Source: JBFWYO01 sp050186335 (GTDB lineage Bacteria > Pseudomonadota > Alphaproteobacteria > Bin65). Taken from it: 47,336 nt of DNA. Both the position numbers and the translations under genes were made by a program. How positions within the stretch are numbered: position 1 is the stretch's first letter; every line of letters starts with the position of its first letter. The stretch covers positions 1 through 47,336 of the forward strand of contig JBFWYO010000030.1 in the NCBI GenBank assembly GCA_050186335.1, written 5' to 3'. Shown here one piece after another: positions 7,620 through 15,778 of the stretch. The notes beneath the pieces are model-generated. The model had not been told where the DNA came from and did no database searches. It worked only from the letters and a program-made list of their open reading frames with translations.

Positions 7620-8266
7620 ACATCATTCTTCTGGGTCCGCCCGGTTGCGGCAAGGGCACCCAGGCGCGGCGGCTGCAGGATTCGTTCGGCATGCTGCAGC
7701 TGTCGACCGGCGACATGCTGCGCGCCGCGGTTGCCGCCGGCACCGAAGTCGGCAAGCGTGCAAAAGTGGTGATGGACGCCGGCGGCCTGGTGGCCGACGA
7801 TATCCTGATCGCGATGATCGCCGACCGCATCGGCCAGCCCGACTGCAAAATGGGCTTCATCCTCGACGGCTTCCCGCGCACCGTGGCCCAGGCCCAGGCG
7901 CTGGATGCCATGCTCGCACAACGCGGCATGAAGCTCGACCGCGTGATCGAAATGAAGGTTGACGAAGCGGCCCTGGTCGATCGCATTTCGGGCCGTTTCA
8001 CGTGCTCGGTGTGCGGCGAGGGTTATCACGACACGCACAAGCGGCCGGCCAAGGACAAGGTGTGCGACAAGTGCGGCAGCGTGGACAAGTTCGTCCGCCG
8101 CGCCGACGACAAGGCGGAAACCGTGCGCGCCCGGCTGGAAGCGTACCGCCAGCAAACCGCGCCCATCCTGCCGTATTACCGCGCCAAGGACCTGCTCAAG
8201 CAGGTCGACGGCATGGCCGACATCGACGACGTAACCCGAGCTTTGGAGCACCTACTGCGCGGCTGA
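7616..8266 (+). CDS. adk: Adenylate kinase (long form with zinc-binding lid)
   Basis: Adenylate kinase interconverts ATP + AMP and 2 ADP in the cytoplasm. The 216-aa product has the P-loop GPPGCGKGT (7-15), the NMP-binding region LSTGDMLR (29-36), DGFPRT (84-89) and a long lid domain. The lid carries Cys130, Cys133, Cys150 and Cys153 (two CxxC pairs), the zinc-binding type. The ATG at 7616 overlaps the secY stop; an in-frame open stretch upstream lies inside secY and is not part of the gene. Confidence 0.97.
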   Translation: MNIILLGPPGCGKGTQARRLQDSFGMLQLSTGDMLRAAVAAGTEVGKRAKVVMDAGGLVADDILIAMIADRIGQPDCKMGFILDGFPRTVAQAQALDAMLAQRGMKLDRVIEMKVDEAALVDRISGRFTCSVCGEGYHDTHKRPAKDKVCDKCGSVDKFVRRADDKAETVRARLEAYRQQTAPILPYYRAKDLLKQVDGMADIDDVTRALEHLLRG

Positions 8267-8306
8267 ATGCCGCACCCGCCCCAAATTCGTCAATTCGGTC
8301 AACGTG

Positions 8307-8334
8307 TTGACTCGCGGGGCAAACTCCCTATAAT
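8307..8334 (+). promoter_or_regulatory. Sigma-70-type promoter for rpsM-rpsK-rpoA-rplQ
   Basis: TTGACT (8307-8312) and a perfect TATAAT (8329-8334) are separated by 16 bp, in the 195-bp gap between adk and rpsM. This is the best promoter match in the window. It would start a transcript about 120 nt before rpsM, making the alpha-operon genes partly independent of the upstream spc transcript. Seen directly as a consensus match; activity is inferred. Confidence 0.82.
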
Positions 8335-8446
8335 CCGCGCGCTCTTGGTGCGCGCGCGCCCGGGGAGAACCGTTATTTGCGCATGGTTGAGACCCCGCAA
8401 GGCAGCCTTTCGGAACCTCGGAAACTCAATCGTTACAAGGACTTGA

Positions 8447-8464
8447 GAAGGAGATCGGATCTTG
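8447..8464 (+). promoter_or_regulatory. Ribosome binding site and TTG start of rpsM
   Basis: AAGGAG (about 8447-8452) sits about nine bases before TTG 8462-8464. No in-frame ATG or GTG encodes the conserved MARIAGVNIP start of S13, so the strong Shine-Dalgarno sequence decides in favour of the rare TTG. Confidence 0.85.
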
Positions 8465-8842
8465 GCGCGTATCGCAGGCGTAAACATCCCGACGCAGAAA
8501 CGGGTCGAAGTTGCCTTGACGTATATTTTCGGCATCGGTCAGGCCAAGGCAAAAGAGATCACGCAGAAGGTCGGCATACCGGCGGAACGCCGGGTCAGCC
8601 AGTTGACCGACGACGAAGTCGTGCGCATTCGTGAAGTGATCGATCGCGACTACCGGGTCGAAGGCGATTTGCGCCGCGAAACGGCGATGAACATCAAGCG
8701 CCTGATGGATCTCGGCTGCTACCGCGGCCTGCGGCACCGCAAGGGTCTGCCGGTGCGCGGCCAGCGCACCCATACCAACGCGCGCACGCGCAAAGGGCGC
8801 GGACGGGCGATCGCCGGCAAGAAGGTCGCGACCAAGAAGTAG
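8462..8842 (+). CDS. rpsM: 30S ribosomal protein S13 (TTG start)
   Basis: S13 is in the small-subunit head and contacts P-site tRNA and the intersubunit bridges. The 126-aa product reads (M)ARIAGVNIPTQKRVEVALTY at its N-terminus and carries YRGLRHRKGLPVRGQRTHTN followed by a basic ARTRKGRG tail, all diagnostic. The start codon is TTG. No rpmJ gene lies between adk and rpsM. It is the first gene after the internal promoter at 8307-8334. Confidence 0.98.
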   Translation: MARIAGVNIPTQKRVEVALTYIFGIGQAKAKEITQKVGIPAERRVSQLTDDEVVRIREVIDRDYRVEGDLRRETAMNIKRLMDLGCYRGLRHRKGLPVRGQRTHTNARTRKGRGRAIAGKKVATKK

Positions 8843-8866
8843 AGTTTTACGAGTCATCGACGCACG

Positions 8867-8890
8867 GGCGCCGCTCGCTTTTGCGGCGCC
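8867..8890 (+). other. Stem-loop in the rpsM-rpsK gap
   Basis: GGCGCCGC (8867-8874) and GCGGCGCC (8883-8890) form a perfect 8-bp stem with an 8-nt loop. No T-tract follows, so it is unlikely to be an intrinsic terminator. It is similar in character to the hairpins in the rpmD-rplO and rpsK-rpoA gaps. Confidence 0.6.
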
Positions 8891-8914
8891 AATCGCGCAG
8901 CAAGGAAACAGAAT

Positions 8915-9367
8915 ATGGCCACCAAACCAGCCGCCGCCGCTCCCGCCGCCGCATCCGGCGCCCCGACCGGCAGCCCGGCACCTGCCGGCGGCGCGCGCGT
9001 CAAGCGCCGCGAGAAAAAGAACATCACGTCGGGCGTCGCGCACGTCAACGCGTCGTTCAACAATACCATGATCACCATCGCCGACGCGCAGGGCAACACG
9101 ATCGCCTGGGCCTCGTCGGGCAGCCAGGGCTTCAAGGGCTCGCGCAAGTCGACGCCGTACGCGGCGCAGATGGCCGCCGAAGCCGCCGGCCGCAAAGCCA
9201 TGGAACACGGCGTGAAGACACTCGAGATCGAAGTCAAGGGCCCGGGCGCCGGTCGCGAATCCGCGCTGCGCGCGTTGCAGTCGGTCGGTTTCATGATCTC
9301 GTCGATCCGCGACGTGACCCCGATCCCGCACAACGGGTGCCGTCCGCCGAAGCGTCGCCGCGTCTAA
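8915..9367 (+). CDS. rpsK: 30S ribosomal protein S11 with Ala/Pro-rich N-terminal extension
   Basis: S11 forms part of the platform near the mRNA exit (E-site) region. The core from about residue 28 (VKRREKKNITSGVAHVNASF) to the C-terminus (IRDVTPIPHNGCRPPKRRRV) is typical of S11, usually about 129 aa. Here the protein is 150 aa because the N-terminus carries about 20 extra A, P, G, S and T residues. The ATG at 8915 has AAGGAAACAG before it, and no alternative start lies between the extension and the core, so the extension is probably translated. Confidence 0.97.
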   Translation: MATKPAAAAPAAASGAPTGSPAPAGGARVKRREKKNITSGVAHVNASFNNTMITIADAQGNTIAWASSGSQGFKGSRKSTPYAAQMAAEAAGRKAMEHGVKTLEIEVKGPGAGRESALRALQSVGFMISSIRDVTPIPHNGCRPPKRRRV

Positions 9368-9376
9368 CGTATTTCC

Positions 9377-9395
9377 GCGCCGGTTTGACCGGCGC
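9377..9395 (+). other. Stem-loop in the rpsK-rpoA gap
   Basis: GCGCCGGT (9377-9384) pairs perfectly with ACCGGCGC (9388-9395) around a TTG loop. It is followed by CTCTTGG, not a T-run. It lies in a 122-bp gap before rpoA that shows no clear promoter, and may affect read-through or RNA stability between rpsK and rpoA. Confidence 0.6.
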
Positions 9396-9489
9396 CTCTT
9401 GGCGAAGACGGGCCATTCCGGAGCCCGCCGCCGCCGCGCCCCGCCGGTAGAATTGGCAGGGCGAATTTAAAAGATACGAGGTCACCCCC

Positions 9490-10506
9490 GTGATTCAGAA
9501 AAACTGGACCGAACTGATCAAGCCCAAAGGCCTCAAGACCGAATACAGCGACGAGAGCAAGCGCTCGGCGACGATCGTCGTCCAGCCGCTGGAACGCGGT
9601 TTCGGCCTCACGCTGGGCAATGCGCTGCGTCGCGTGTTGCTGTCGTCGCTGCAGGGTGCCGCGGTTACGTCCGTCAAGATCGACGGCGTGCTGCATGAAT
9701 TCTCGTCGATCCCGGGCGTGCTCGAGGATGTTACCGACATCATCCTCAACATCAAGGGCTTGGCCCTGCGGATGCACGGCGATCTGCCGAAACGCATCAC
9801 GCTGCGCGCCAAAGGTCCGGGCACCGTCACCGCGAAGCAGATCGAAGTCGGCCACGACGTCGAAGTGCTCAACGGCGACCACGTGCTGTTGACCATGGAC
9901 AAGGGCGCCGAAGTCAACATGGAAATGGTCGTCGAAAGCGGCAAGGGCTACGTGCCGGCGGCGCAGAACCGCGCGGCCGATGCGCCGATCGGGCTGATCC
10001 CGGTCGATGCCATCTTCAGCCCGGTGCGCAAGGTTTCGTACAAGGTCGAGAACGCCCGCGTCGGCCAGCAGACCGACCTGGACAAGCTCGCCATTCAGGT
10101 CGAGACCAACGGCACGTTGACGCCGGAAGACGCGGTCGCCTACGCCGCGCGCATCCTGCAGGACCAGTTGCAGACCTTCATCAACTTCGAAGAGCCGAAA
10201 GAGGTCGCGAAGGAAGAGAAGGAAGGCGATCTGCCGTTCAATCGCAATTTGCTGCGCAAAGTGGACGAACTCGAACTGTCCGTGCGCTCGGCCAACTGCC
10301 TCAAGAACGACAACATCATCTACATCGGCGACCTGGTACAGAAGACCGAAGCCGAGATGCTGCGCACGCCGAACTTCGGCCGCAAGTCGCTCAACGAGAT
10401 CAAGGAAGTGCTGGCGCAGATGGGGCTCCATCTCGGCATGGAAATTCCGAATTGGCCGCCCGAGAACATCGAAGAACTGGCCAAGCGCCTCGAAGAACCG
10501 TACTGA
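9490..10506 (+). CDS. rpoA: DNA-directed RNA polymerase subunit alpha
   Basis: Alpha is the assembly scaffold and activator/UP-element-binding subunit of RNA polymerase. The 338-aa product has the N-terminal dimerisation domain (LERGFGLTLGNALRRVLLSS, about 36-55), a linker near 235, and the C-terminal domain (VRSANCLKNDNIIYIGDLVQ and NFGRKSLNEIKEVLAQMGL). The start is GTG at 9490, preceded by ACGAGGT. Its place between rpsK and rplQ is the standard alpha operon order. Confidence 0.98.
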   Translation: MIQKNWTELIKPKGLKTEYSDESKRSATIVVQPLERGFGLTLGNALRRVLLSSLQGAAVTSVKIDGVLHEFSSIPGVLEDVTDIILNIKGLALRMHGDLPKRITLRAKGPGTVTAKQIEVGHDVEVLNGDHVLLTMDKGAEVNMEMVVESGKGYVPAAQNRAADAPIGLIPVDAIFSPVRKVSYKVENARVGQQTDLDKLAIQVETNGTLTPEDAVAYAARILQDQLQTFINFEEPKEVAKEEKEGDLPFNRNLLRKVDELELSVRSANCLKNDNIIYIGDLVQKTEAEMLRTPNFGRKSLNEIKEVLAQMGLHLGMEIPNWPPENIEELAKRLEEPY

Positions 10507-10549
10507 CCCGCGCGCTCGCGTAAAGCACACGGGAATTTAGGAGAGTAAG

Positions 10550-10981
10550 ATGCGCCACCGTATAGCCGGCCGAAAACTCAGCCGCACCAGCGAGCACCGC
10601 AAGGCCATGTTCGAGAACATGGCGGCGGCGCTGATCAAGCACGAGCAGATCGAAACCACGCTGCCGAAGGCGAAAGACCTTCGTCCGATCGTCGAAAAGC
10701 TGATCACGCTCGGCAAGCGCGGCGATCTGCACGCGCGGCGCCAGGCGCTGGCTGCGTTGCAGGATCGCAAGATCACCGAGAAGCTGTTCAGCGTGCTGGC
10801 CAAGCGCTACGCCGACCGCAAGGGCGGCTACACGCGCGTGCTCAAGGCAGGCTTCCGCTTCGGCGACGCAGCCCCGGCCGCGATCATCGAGTTGATCGAT
10901 CGCGACGTGGCGGCCAAAGGCCTCGATTCGGGCCCCAAGCAGAACGTCCAGCAGGACACGGAAGAGGCCGTGCCGGCGTAA
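10550..10981 (+). CDS. rplQ: 50S ribosomal protein L17
   Basis: L17 is a large-subunit protein near the tunnel exit. The 143-aa product begins MRHRIAGRKLSRTSEHRKAM and continues with NMAAALIKHEQIETTLPKAK and GGYTRVLKAGFRFGDAAP, typical of L17, with a short acidic tail. AGGAGAGTAAG precedes the ATG. It is the last gene of the ribosomal block and is followed by a strong terminator. Confidence 0.98.
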   Translation: MRHRIAGRKLSRTSEHRKAMFENMAAALIKHEQIETTLPKAKDLRPIVEKLITLGKRGDLHARRQALAALQDRKITEKLFSVLAKRYADRKGGYTRVLKAGFRFGDAAPAAIIELIDRDVAAKGLDSGPKQNVQQDTEEAVPA

Positions 10982-11005
10982 GCCCTTCGCCTCGACCGAA
11001 ATATG

Positions 11006-11033
11006 AAAAAGGCAGCCACGGGCTGCCTTTTTT
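11006..11033 (+). terminator. Rho-independent terminator of the alpha operon
   Basis: AAAAA, then GGCAGCC (11011-11017), loop ACG, GGCTGCC (11021-11027) and six T residues (11028-11033). The A-run can extend the stem with the T-run. It sits 25 bp after rplQ and should end the ribosomal transcript. Confidence 0.95.
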
Positions 11034-11102
11034 GTCCGTGCGGTTTGCATGGGCGCGGCGCGGGCACTGGGCTAAAATGAACGATATTCGCGGAGCTACG
11101 AC

Positions 11103-12530
11103 ATGAAGCGCGCAGCGCAATTTTTTGCCTGGTTGGTCGTCGCCGGTTTGGCGATCGCGCCCGCCGTGGGTTCGGCGCAGGACAGCAAGCCGCCAGCCAC
11201 GCGCGGCGATATTGCTTTCTCCTTCGCGCCGGTGGTCAAGACCGTGGCCCCTGCCGTGGTCAATGTCTACACGCGCGTGAGTTCCGCCGATCGGGGCCGC
11301 AATCCGTTCGCGGATGATCCGTTTTTCCGGCGGTTCTTTTCGGACGAGGCGCCCCCGGGCAACGCCCCGGCCGAGCCCCGCCAGCAGATCGATCGGCCGC
11401 TCGGCTCGGGCGTCATCGTCCGCGCCTCGGGGATCATCGTCACCAATTTTCACGTCATTCAGAATAGCCAGCAGATCGTCGTCAAGCTGACCGATGGGCG
11501 CGATTTTATAGCCAAGACGTTGCTGACGGATCAGCGCACGGATCTTGCGATCCTCCAGATCAATGTCGGCCAGCCGCTGCCGTTTCTCGAGATCGGCGAT
11601 TCCGACAAGCTCGAAGTCGGCGATCTTGTCCTCGCGGTCGGCAACCCCTTCGGCGTCGGCCAAACCGTTACCAGCGGCATCGTCTCAGCGCTCGCGCGCA
11701 CCACCATCGGCATTTCCGATTATCGCTCGTTCATTCAGACCGACGCCGCGATCAACCCCGGCAATTCCGGCGGGCCGCTGGTCACCATGGACGGCAAGGT
11801 GATCGGCATCAATACGGCCATCTTCAGCACCGTCGGCGCCAGCATCGGCATCGGCTTCGCGATTCCGTCCAGCATGGTTCGCGCCGTGGTAGCGGCCGCC
11901 GAAAAGGGCGAGCCGATCAAGCGGCCATGGCTCGGGGCGACTGGCCAGGCGGTCACCGCGGATATGGCGCAAGCGCTCGGACTGCCGAGTCCGCGCGGCC
12001 TCATCATCAAGGACATCGCCGCCGGGTCGCCCGCGGAGCGCGCCGGTCTGAAAACCGGCGACGTATTGATCGCTGTCAACGATCGTCCGACCACCGACGG
12101 CGAGGAGTTGCGCTTCCGGCTCGCCACGCTGCTTGTCGGCGATACGGCGAAACTGACAATCCTGCGCCGCGGTCAGGAAATGTCGTTGACGGTCAAGCTC
12201 GAAGCGCTGCCGGAAAAGCCGCCGCGCGACGCGACGTGGATCGAGGGGCGCAATCCGTTCGCCGGTGCGCGCGTGATGAACCTGTCGCCGGCGGTGATCG
12301 AGGAGCTCGGCGTGCGCAATGCGCAGAAGGGCGTCGTGATCGCCGAAATCAGGCAGGGCACCGCCGCGCATCTGATGCGGCTGCGGGTCGGCGATGTGAT
12401 CCTGGCGGTGAACGGCCAGGACATCGGCTCGGTCGCCGAGTTGCGCCAATCGACGTCGCAACAGACCGGCACCTGGCAAGTGCGGATCCGCCGGGGGGCA
12501 AGTATCTTCACCTTCAACGTCCGCTCGTGA
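11103..12530 (+). CDS. HtrA/DegP-DegQ family periplasmic serine endoprotease
   Basis: A trypsin-like protease/chaperone for misfolded envelope proteins. The 475-aa product starts with a signal peptide (hydrophobic about 7-22, AVGSAQD cleavage region). The catalytic triad is visible: His117 (TNFHVIQN), Asp147 (RTDLAIL) and Ser222 (NPGNSGGPL). Two PDZ domains follow (about 275-365, with GLIIKDIAAGSPAERAGLK, and about 385-470, with GVVIAEIRQGTAA). The stop TGA overlaps the GTG start of rarA (GTGA at 12527-12530), so the two may be co-translated. DegP and DegQ cannot be told apart with confidence. Confidence 0.96.
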   Translation: MKRAAQFFAWLVVAGLAIAPAVGSAQDSKPPATRGDIAFSFAPVVKTVAPAVVNVYTRVSSADRGRNPFADDPFFRRFFSDEAPPGNAPAEPRQQIDRPLGSGVIVRASGIIVTNFHVIQNSQQIVVKLTDGRDFIAKTLLTDQRTDLAILQINVGQPLPFLEIGDSDKLEVGDLVLAVGNPFGVGQTVTSGIVSALARTTIGISDYRSFIQTDAAINPGNSGGPLVTMDGKVIGINTAIFSTVGASIGIGFAIPSSMVRAVVAAAEKGEPIKRPWLGATGQAVTADMAQALGLPSPRGLIIKDIAAGSPAERAGLKTGDVLIAVNDRPTTDGEELRFRLATLLVGDTAKLTILRRGQEMSLTVKLEALPEKPPRDATWIEGRNPFAGARVMNLSPAVIEELGVRNAQKGVVIAEIRQGTAAHLMRLRVGDVILAVNGQDIGSVAELRQSTSQQTGTWQVRIRRGASIFTFNVRS

Positions 12531-13840
12531 AGCGAGGCGGCGGACCTTCGCTGTTCGAGAACGCGGCCAAGCGGCCGCTCGCGGAACGTTTGCGGCCGCA
12601 ACGCCTGGCCGAGGTGGTCGGCCAGGATCACCTGATCGGCCCCGCCGGCCCGATTCACCGCATGCTGGAGCAAAAGCGGCTTGCCTCGCTGATTCTGTGG
12701 GGCCCGCCGGGTACCGGCAAGACGACGATCGCGCGCCTGCTGGCCGAGGAAGTCGGCCTGCAGTTCGAAGCGCTGTCGGCCGTCTTCTCAGGCGTCGCGG
12801 AACTGCGCAAAGTGTTCGACACCGCGCGCGCGCGTCATGCCGACGGGCGCCAGACGCTGTTGTTCGTCGACGAAATCCACCGGTTCAACCGTGCCCAACA
12901 GGATGCGTTCCTGCCGGTGGTCGAGGACGGCACGGTCATTCTGGTCGGCGCCACCACGGAAAACCCGTCGTTCGAATTGAACGCGGCCTTGCTGTCGCGC
13001 TGCCAGGTGCTGGTGCTCAATCGCTTGGACGATATGGCGCTGGAAAAACTTCTGACACGCGCCGAGTCGCTGGAAGGCAAGACGCTGAAGCTGGATGCCG
13101 ATGCGCGCCAGGCGCTCAAGGCAATGGCCGATGGCGACGGGCGCTACCTGCTCAATCTCGCCGAGGAATTGTTCGCCCTCGACGCCAAGAAGCCGCTCGA
13201 TACCGCGGGCTTGGCCGCGATCGTGCAAAAGCGCGCGCCGATCTACGACAAGAGCCAGGAAAGCCATTACAATCTTATCAGCGCGCTGCATAAGTCGCTG
13301 CGCGGGTCCGATACCGACGCGGCGCTGTATTGGCTGGCGCGCATGCTGGTCGGCGGTGAGGACCCCAATTACATCGCCCGGCGGCTGGTGCGCTTCGCGG
13401 TCGAGGATATCGGCATGGCCGATCCGCAGGCGCTCGTGCAGGCGATAGCGGCATGGCAGACCTACGAGCGTCTGGGTTCGCCTGAAGGCGAATTGGCGAT
13501 CGCGCATCTGGTGGTATTTCTCGGCACGGCGCCGAAATCGAACGCGAACTATGTGGCGTTCGGCGAGGCCATGCGCAGCGCCCGGGAAACCGGCTCGCTG
13601 GCGCCGCCGAAGCACATCTTGAACGCGCCGACCAAGCTGATGAGGGACATCGGCTACGGCGAAGGCTATGCCTACGATCACGATACCGAACACGGTTTTT
13701 CGGGGCAGAACTACTTTCCCGACGGCATGGCGCGGCGCGCGTTCTATCGCCCGGCCGAACGCGGTTTCGAGCGCGAAATAAAGAAGCGTCTGGATTACTG
13801 GCAGGGCCTGCGCGAGAAGCTGGCCAAGAAGGCAGAGTAG
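12527..13840 (+). CDS. rarA: Replication-associated recombination protein A (RarA/MgsA AAA+ ATPase)
   Basis: RarA is a clamp-loader-like AAA+ ATPase acting at stalled replication forks. The 437-aa product has SLFENAAKRPLAERLRP at its N-terminus, Walker A GPPGTGKT (59-66), Walker B LLFVDEIH (111-118) and the sensor-1-like GATTENPSFELN. The C-terminal half holds YDKSQESHYNLISALHKSLR and the MGSF/RarA tetramerisation region. The GTG at 12527 overlaps the protease stop by 4 bp and gives the usual family length; upstream in-frame sequence lies inside the protease gene. Confidence 0.95.
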   Translation: MKRGGGPSLFENAAKRPLAERLRPQRLAEVVGQDHLIGPAGPIHRMLEQKRLASLILWGPPGTGKTTIARLLAEEVGLQFEALSAVFSGVAELRKVFDTARARHADGRQTLLFVDEIHRFNRAQQDAFLPVVEDGTVILVGATTENPSFELNAALLSRCQVLVLNRLDDMALEKLLTRAESLEGKTLKLDADARQALKAMADGDGRYLLNLAEELFALDAKKPLDTAGLAAIVQKRAPIYDKSQESHYNLISALHKSLRGSDTDAALYWLARMLVGGEDPNYIARRLVRFAVEDIGMADPQALVQAIAAWQTYERLGSPEGELAIAHLVVFLGTAPKSNANYVAFGEAMRSARETGSLAPPKHILNAPTKLMRDIGYGEGYAYDHDTEHGFSGQNYFPDGMARRAFYRPAERGFEREIKKRLDYWQGLREKLAKKAE

Positions 13841-14629
13841 ATGGGCCGCGTGCGCGCTCGGTTCGGTTACAGTGCTGTGATTGCGGCGTTCGTATCGCTC
13901 GGTGCCTGCGCCGGCATGCAGGGCTACGACCCGTCGAAGCCGTCCGCCGTCGACGTGCTGGCGCGCCAGTTCGAAACCGTCGCGTTCTACGACGAGTACG
14001 ATCAGCAGCGCGAGTTCGATCGCGCGCGGAAAAGGATCCGCCCGATCAACATCGCGCTGATCGGCCCGCTGGCCGAACGCTATCGCGCGGCGGTGCAACG
14101 ACATGCCGGTGCTTTGGCGCCGCTGACCGGATTGCCGATCGTCGTTCAGCCCGCCAAGACCGAGGCGACCAATCTCGAGATCCATTTCGTCAAATGGGAC
14201 GACATGGAGAAGACCGCCGCACCCCATGCACCGAATCCGCAATGGCTGAAGACGATCGTCGACGAATCGACCTGCATGTTCATCTTCAAGCGCAATGCAC
14301 GGTTCGAGATCGTCTGGGCGATGATCGTGGTTTCGACCGACGAGCCGGTCAGGAACACGGAAAACTGCCTGCTCGAGGAATTGACCCAATCGCTCGGCTT
14401 GCCGAACGATTCCGAATTGATTCGCGGTTCCGTGTTCAGCCAGCGGGTCGTCGCGCCAGCGCTGATTCCGGACGACATGTTGATCGTGCGCGCGCTTTAC
14501 GATCCGCGCATCCCGGCAGGCACATCGAAACGCGAGACGATTGCGGCGGCGCGCGGCATTCTGGCCGAATTGCGCGCCAAATTGATCGCGCAGGGGCCAG
14601 CGGCCCTGCATCAGCGGGCCGCACAGTGA
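13841..14629 (+). CDS. Putative lipoprotein, DUF2927-like
   Basis: The ATG directly follows the rarA stop. The 262-aa product begins with a positively charged, then hydrophobic stretch ending in a lipobox (LGAC, Cys23), so it is probably a membrane-anchored lipoprotein. The C-terminal half has ENCLLEELTQSLGLPNDSE and LYDPRIPAGTSKRE, which resembles DUF2927 proteins, many of which show a metalloprotease-like (zincin) outline; the HExxH core is not seen here, so enzymatic activity is doubtful. The function is unknown. Immediate adjacency to rarA suggests co-transcription. Confidence 0.75.
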   Translation: MGRVRARFGYSAVIAAFVSLGACAGMQGYDPSKPSAVDVLARQFETVAFYDEYDQQREFDRARKRIRPINIALIGPLAERYRAAVQRHAGALAPLTGLPIVVQPAKTEATNLEIHFVKWDDMEKTAAPHAPNPQWLKTIVDESTCMFIFKRNARFEIVWAMIVVSTDEPVRNTENCLLEELTQSLGLPNDSELIRGSVFSQRVVAPALIPDDMLIVRALYDPRIPAGTSKRETIAAARGILAELRAKLIAQGPAALHQRAAQ

Positions 14630-14679
14630 GGCGCGCAATTTCGCTTGTCGTCGGACGTTTGAGGGGTTAACAGGCCGCC

Positions 14680-15681
14680 ATGACCGGCGTACAGCAAAAA
14701 ATCGTCGCCAAGGACGAGGCCGAAATCCGCCTGGATCGGTGGTTCAAGCGCCATTTCCCGGAACTGACCCACGGCCGGTTGGAAAAACTCCTGCGCACCG
14801 GCCAGGTGCGCATCGATGGCAAGCGCGCCAAGGCCAGCGAAAGGCTGGCAGCCGGGCAAACCATCCGCATCCCGCCGCTCGGCACGGCCCCGCCGGCCTC
14901 CGAACGGCCCGAAAAGCCGCGCATGCGCTACGACGCGGACGATGCGAAGTACCTGAAATCGATGGTGCTGTACGAAGACGACGACGTGATCGTCGTCGAC
15001 AAGCCGGCCGGCCTGCCGGTACAGGGCGGCACCAAGAGCGAGCGCAATCTCGACGCGCTGCTCGATTACCTCAGAGGCAAGCACGAAGAGCGACCGCGCC
15101 TGGTGCATCGGCTGGATCGCGATACCTCCGGTGTTTTGTTATTGGCCCGTTCCGCTTCGGTGGCCGCGCGCCTCGGTATCGAATTCCGCGAACGCACGAC
15201 CAAGAAGATCTACTGGGCGCTGACCGCGGGCGCGCCCACCCTGTCGCACGGCACGATCGACATTCCGGTCGCCAAGATCATGGGCAGCGCCGGCGAACGC
15301 ATGATCGCCGTCGACGACACCGACGAAGACGACGGGCTGGACACCAAGCGCGCGATCACCAAGTTCAAGGTGATGGAGCGGGCCGGCGGCCTGGTCACCT
15401 GGCTCGCGCTCATGCCGCTGACCGGCCGCACCCATCAGCTGCGCGTTCATCTTGCCGCCATCGGCATACCCATCGTGGGCGACGGCAAGTACGGCGGCTC
15501 GAAGGCGTTCGTCTCGGACCTGCCGCGCCAGTTACACCTGCATTCGCGGCGCCTCATCGTGCCGCATCCGCGCAAGGGCACGATCGACGTCACGGCCGAA
15601 TTGCCGGAGCATATGCGCAAAAGCTTCGATCTGTTCGGCTTCAACGCCAACGACCGTTCGGACCCGTTCGCGCGCGACTGA
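14680..15681 (+). CDS. RluA-family (RluC/RluD-type) 23S rRNA pseudouridine synthase
   Basis: It isomerises specific uridines of 23S rRNA. The 333-aa product has an N-terminal S4 RNA-binding domain (about 16-65, RLDRWFKRHFPELTHGRLEK) and a catalytic domain with HRLDRDTSG (143-151), where Asp146 is the catalytic aspartate. VIVVDKPAGLPVQGG and LTGRTHQLRVHLAAIGIPIV are further family motifs. The presence of S4 points to RluC or RluD rather than RluA. Downstream genes (HAD, ATP12) are commonly found near it in alphaproteobacteria. Confidence 0.94.
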   Translation: MTGVQQKIVAKDEAEIRLDRWFKRHFPELTHGRLEKLLRTGQVRIDGKRAKASERLAAGQTIRIPPLGTAPPASERPEKPRMRYDADDAKYLKSMVLYEDDDVIVVDKPAGLPVQGGTKSERNLDALLDYLRGKHEERPRLVHRLDRDTSGVLLLARSASVAARLGIEFRERTTKKIYWALTAGAPTLSHGTIDIPVAKIMGSAGERMIAVDDTDEDDGLDTKRAITKFKVMERAGGLVTWLALMPLTGRTHQLRVHLAAIGIPIVGDGKYGGSKAFVSDLPRQLHLHSRRLIVPHPRKGTIDVTAELPEHMRKSFDLFGFNANDRSDPFARD

Positions 15682-15778
15682 TGCGGCCGAGCAGTGCATA
15701 AATAGCGGCTTGTCGGCCCGTCGGTCGCGGCGGTAAGAACTTTAGCCCGATGCAAATTGAAATTACTGAGGTCGCCCC

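Noticed and set aside
11045..11078. TTGCAT and TAAAAT before the HtrA gene as promoter
   Set aside because: Spacer is 22 bp, outside the usual 15-19 bp range; no better -35 seen.
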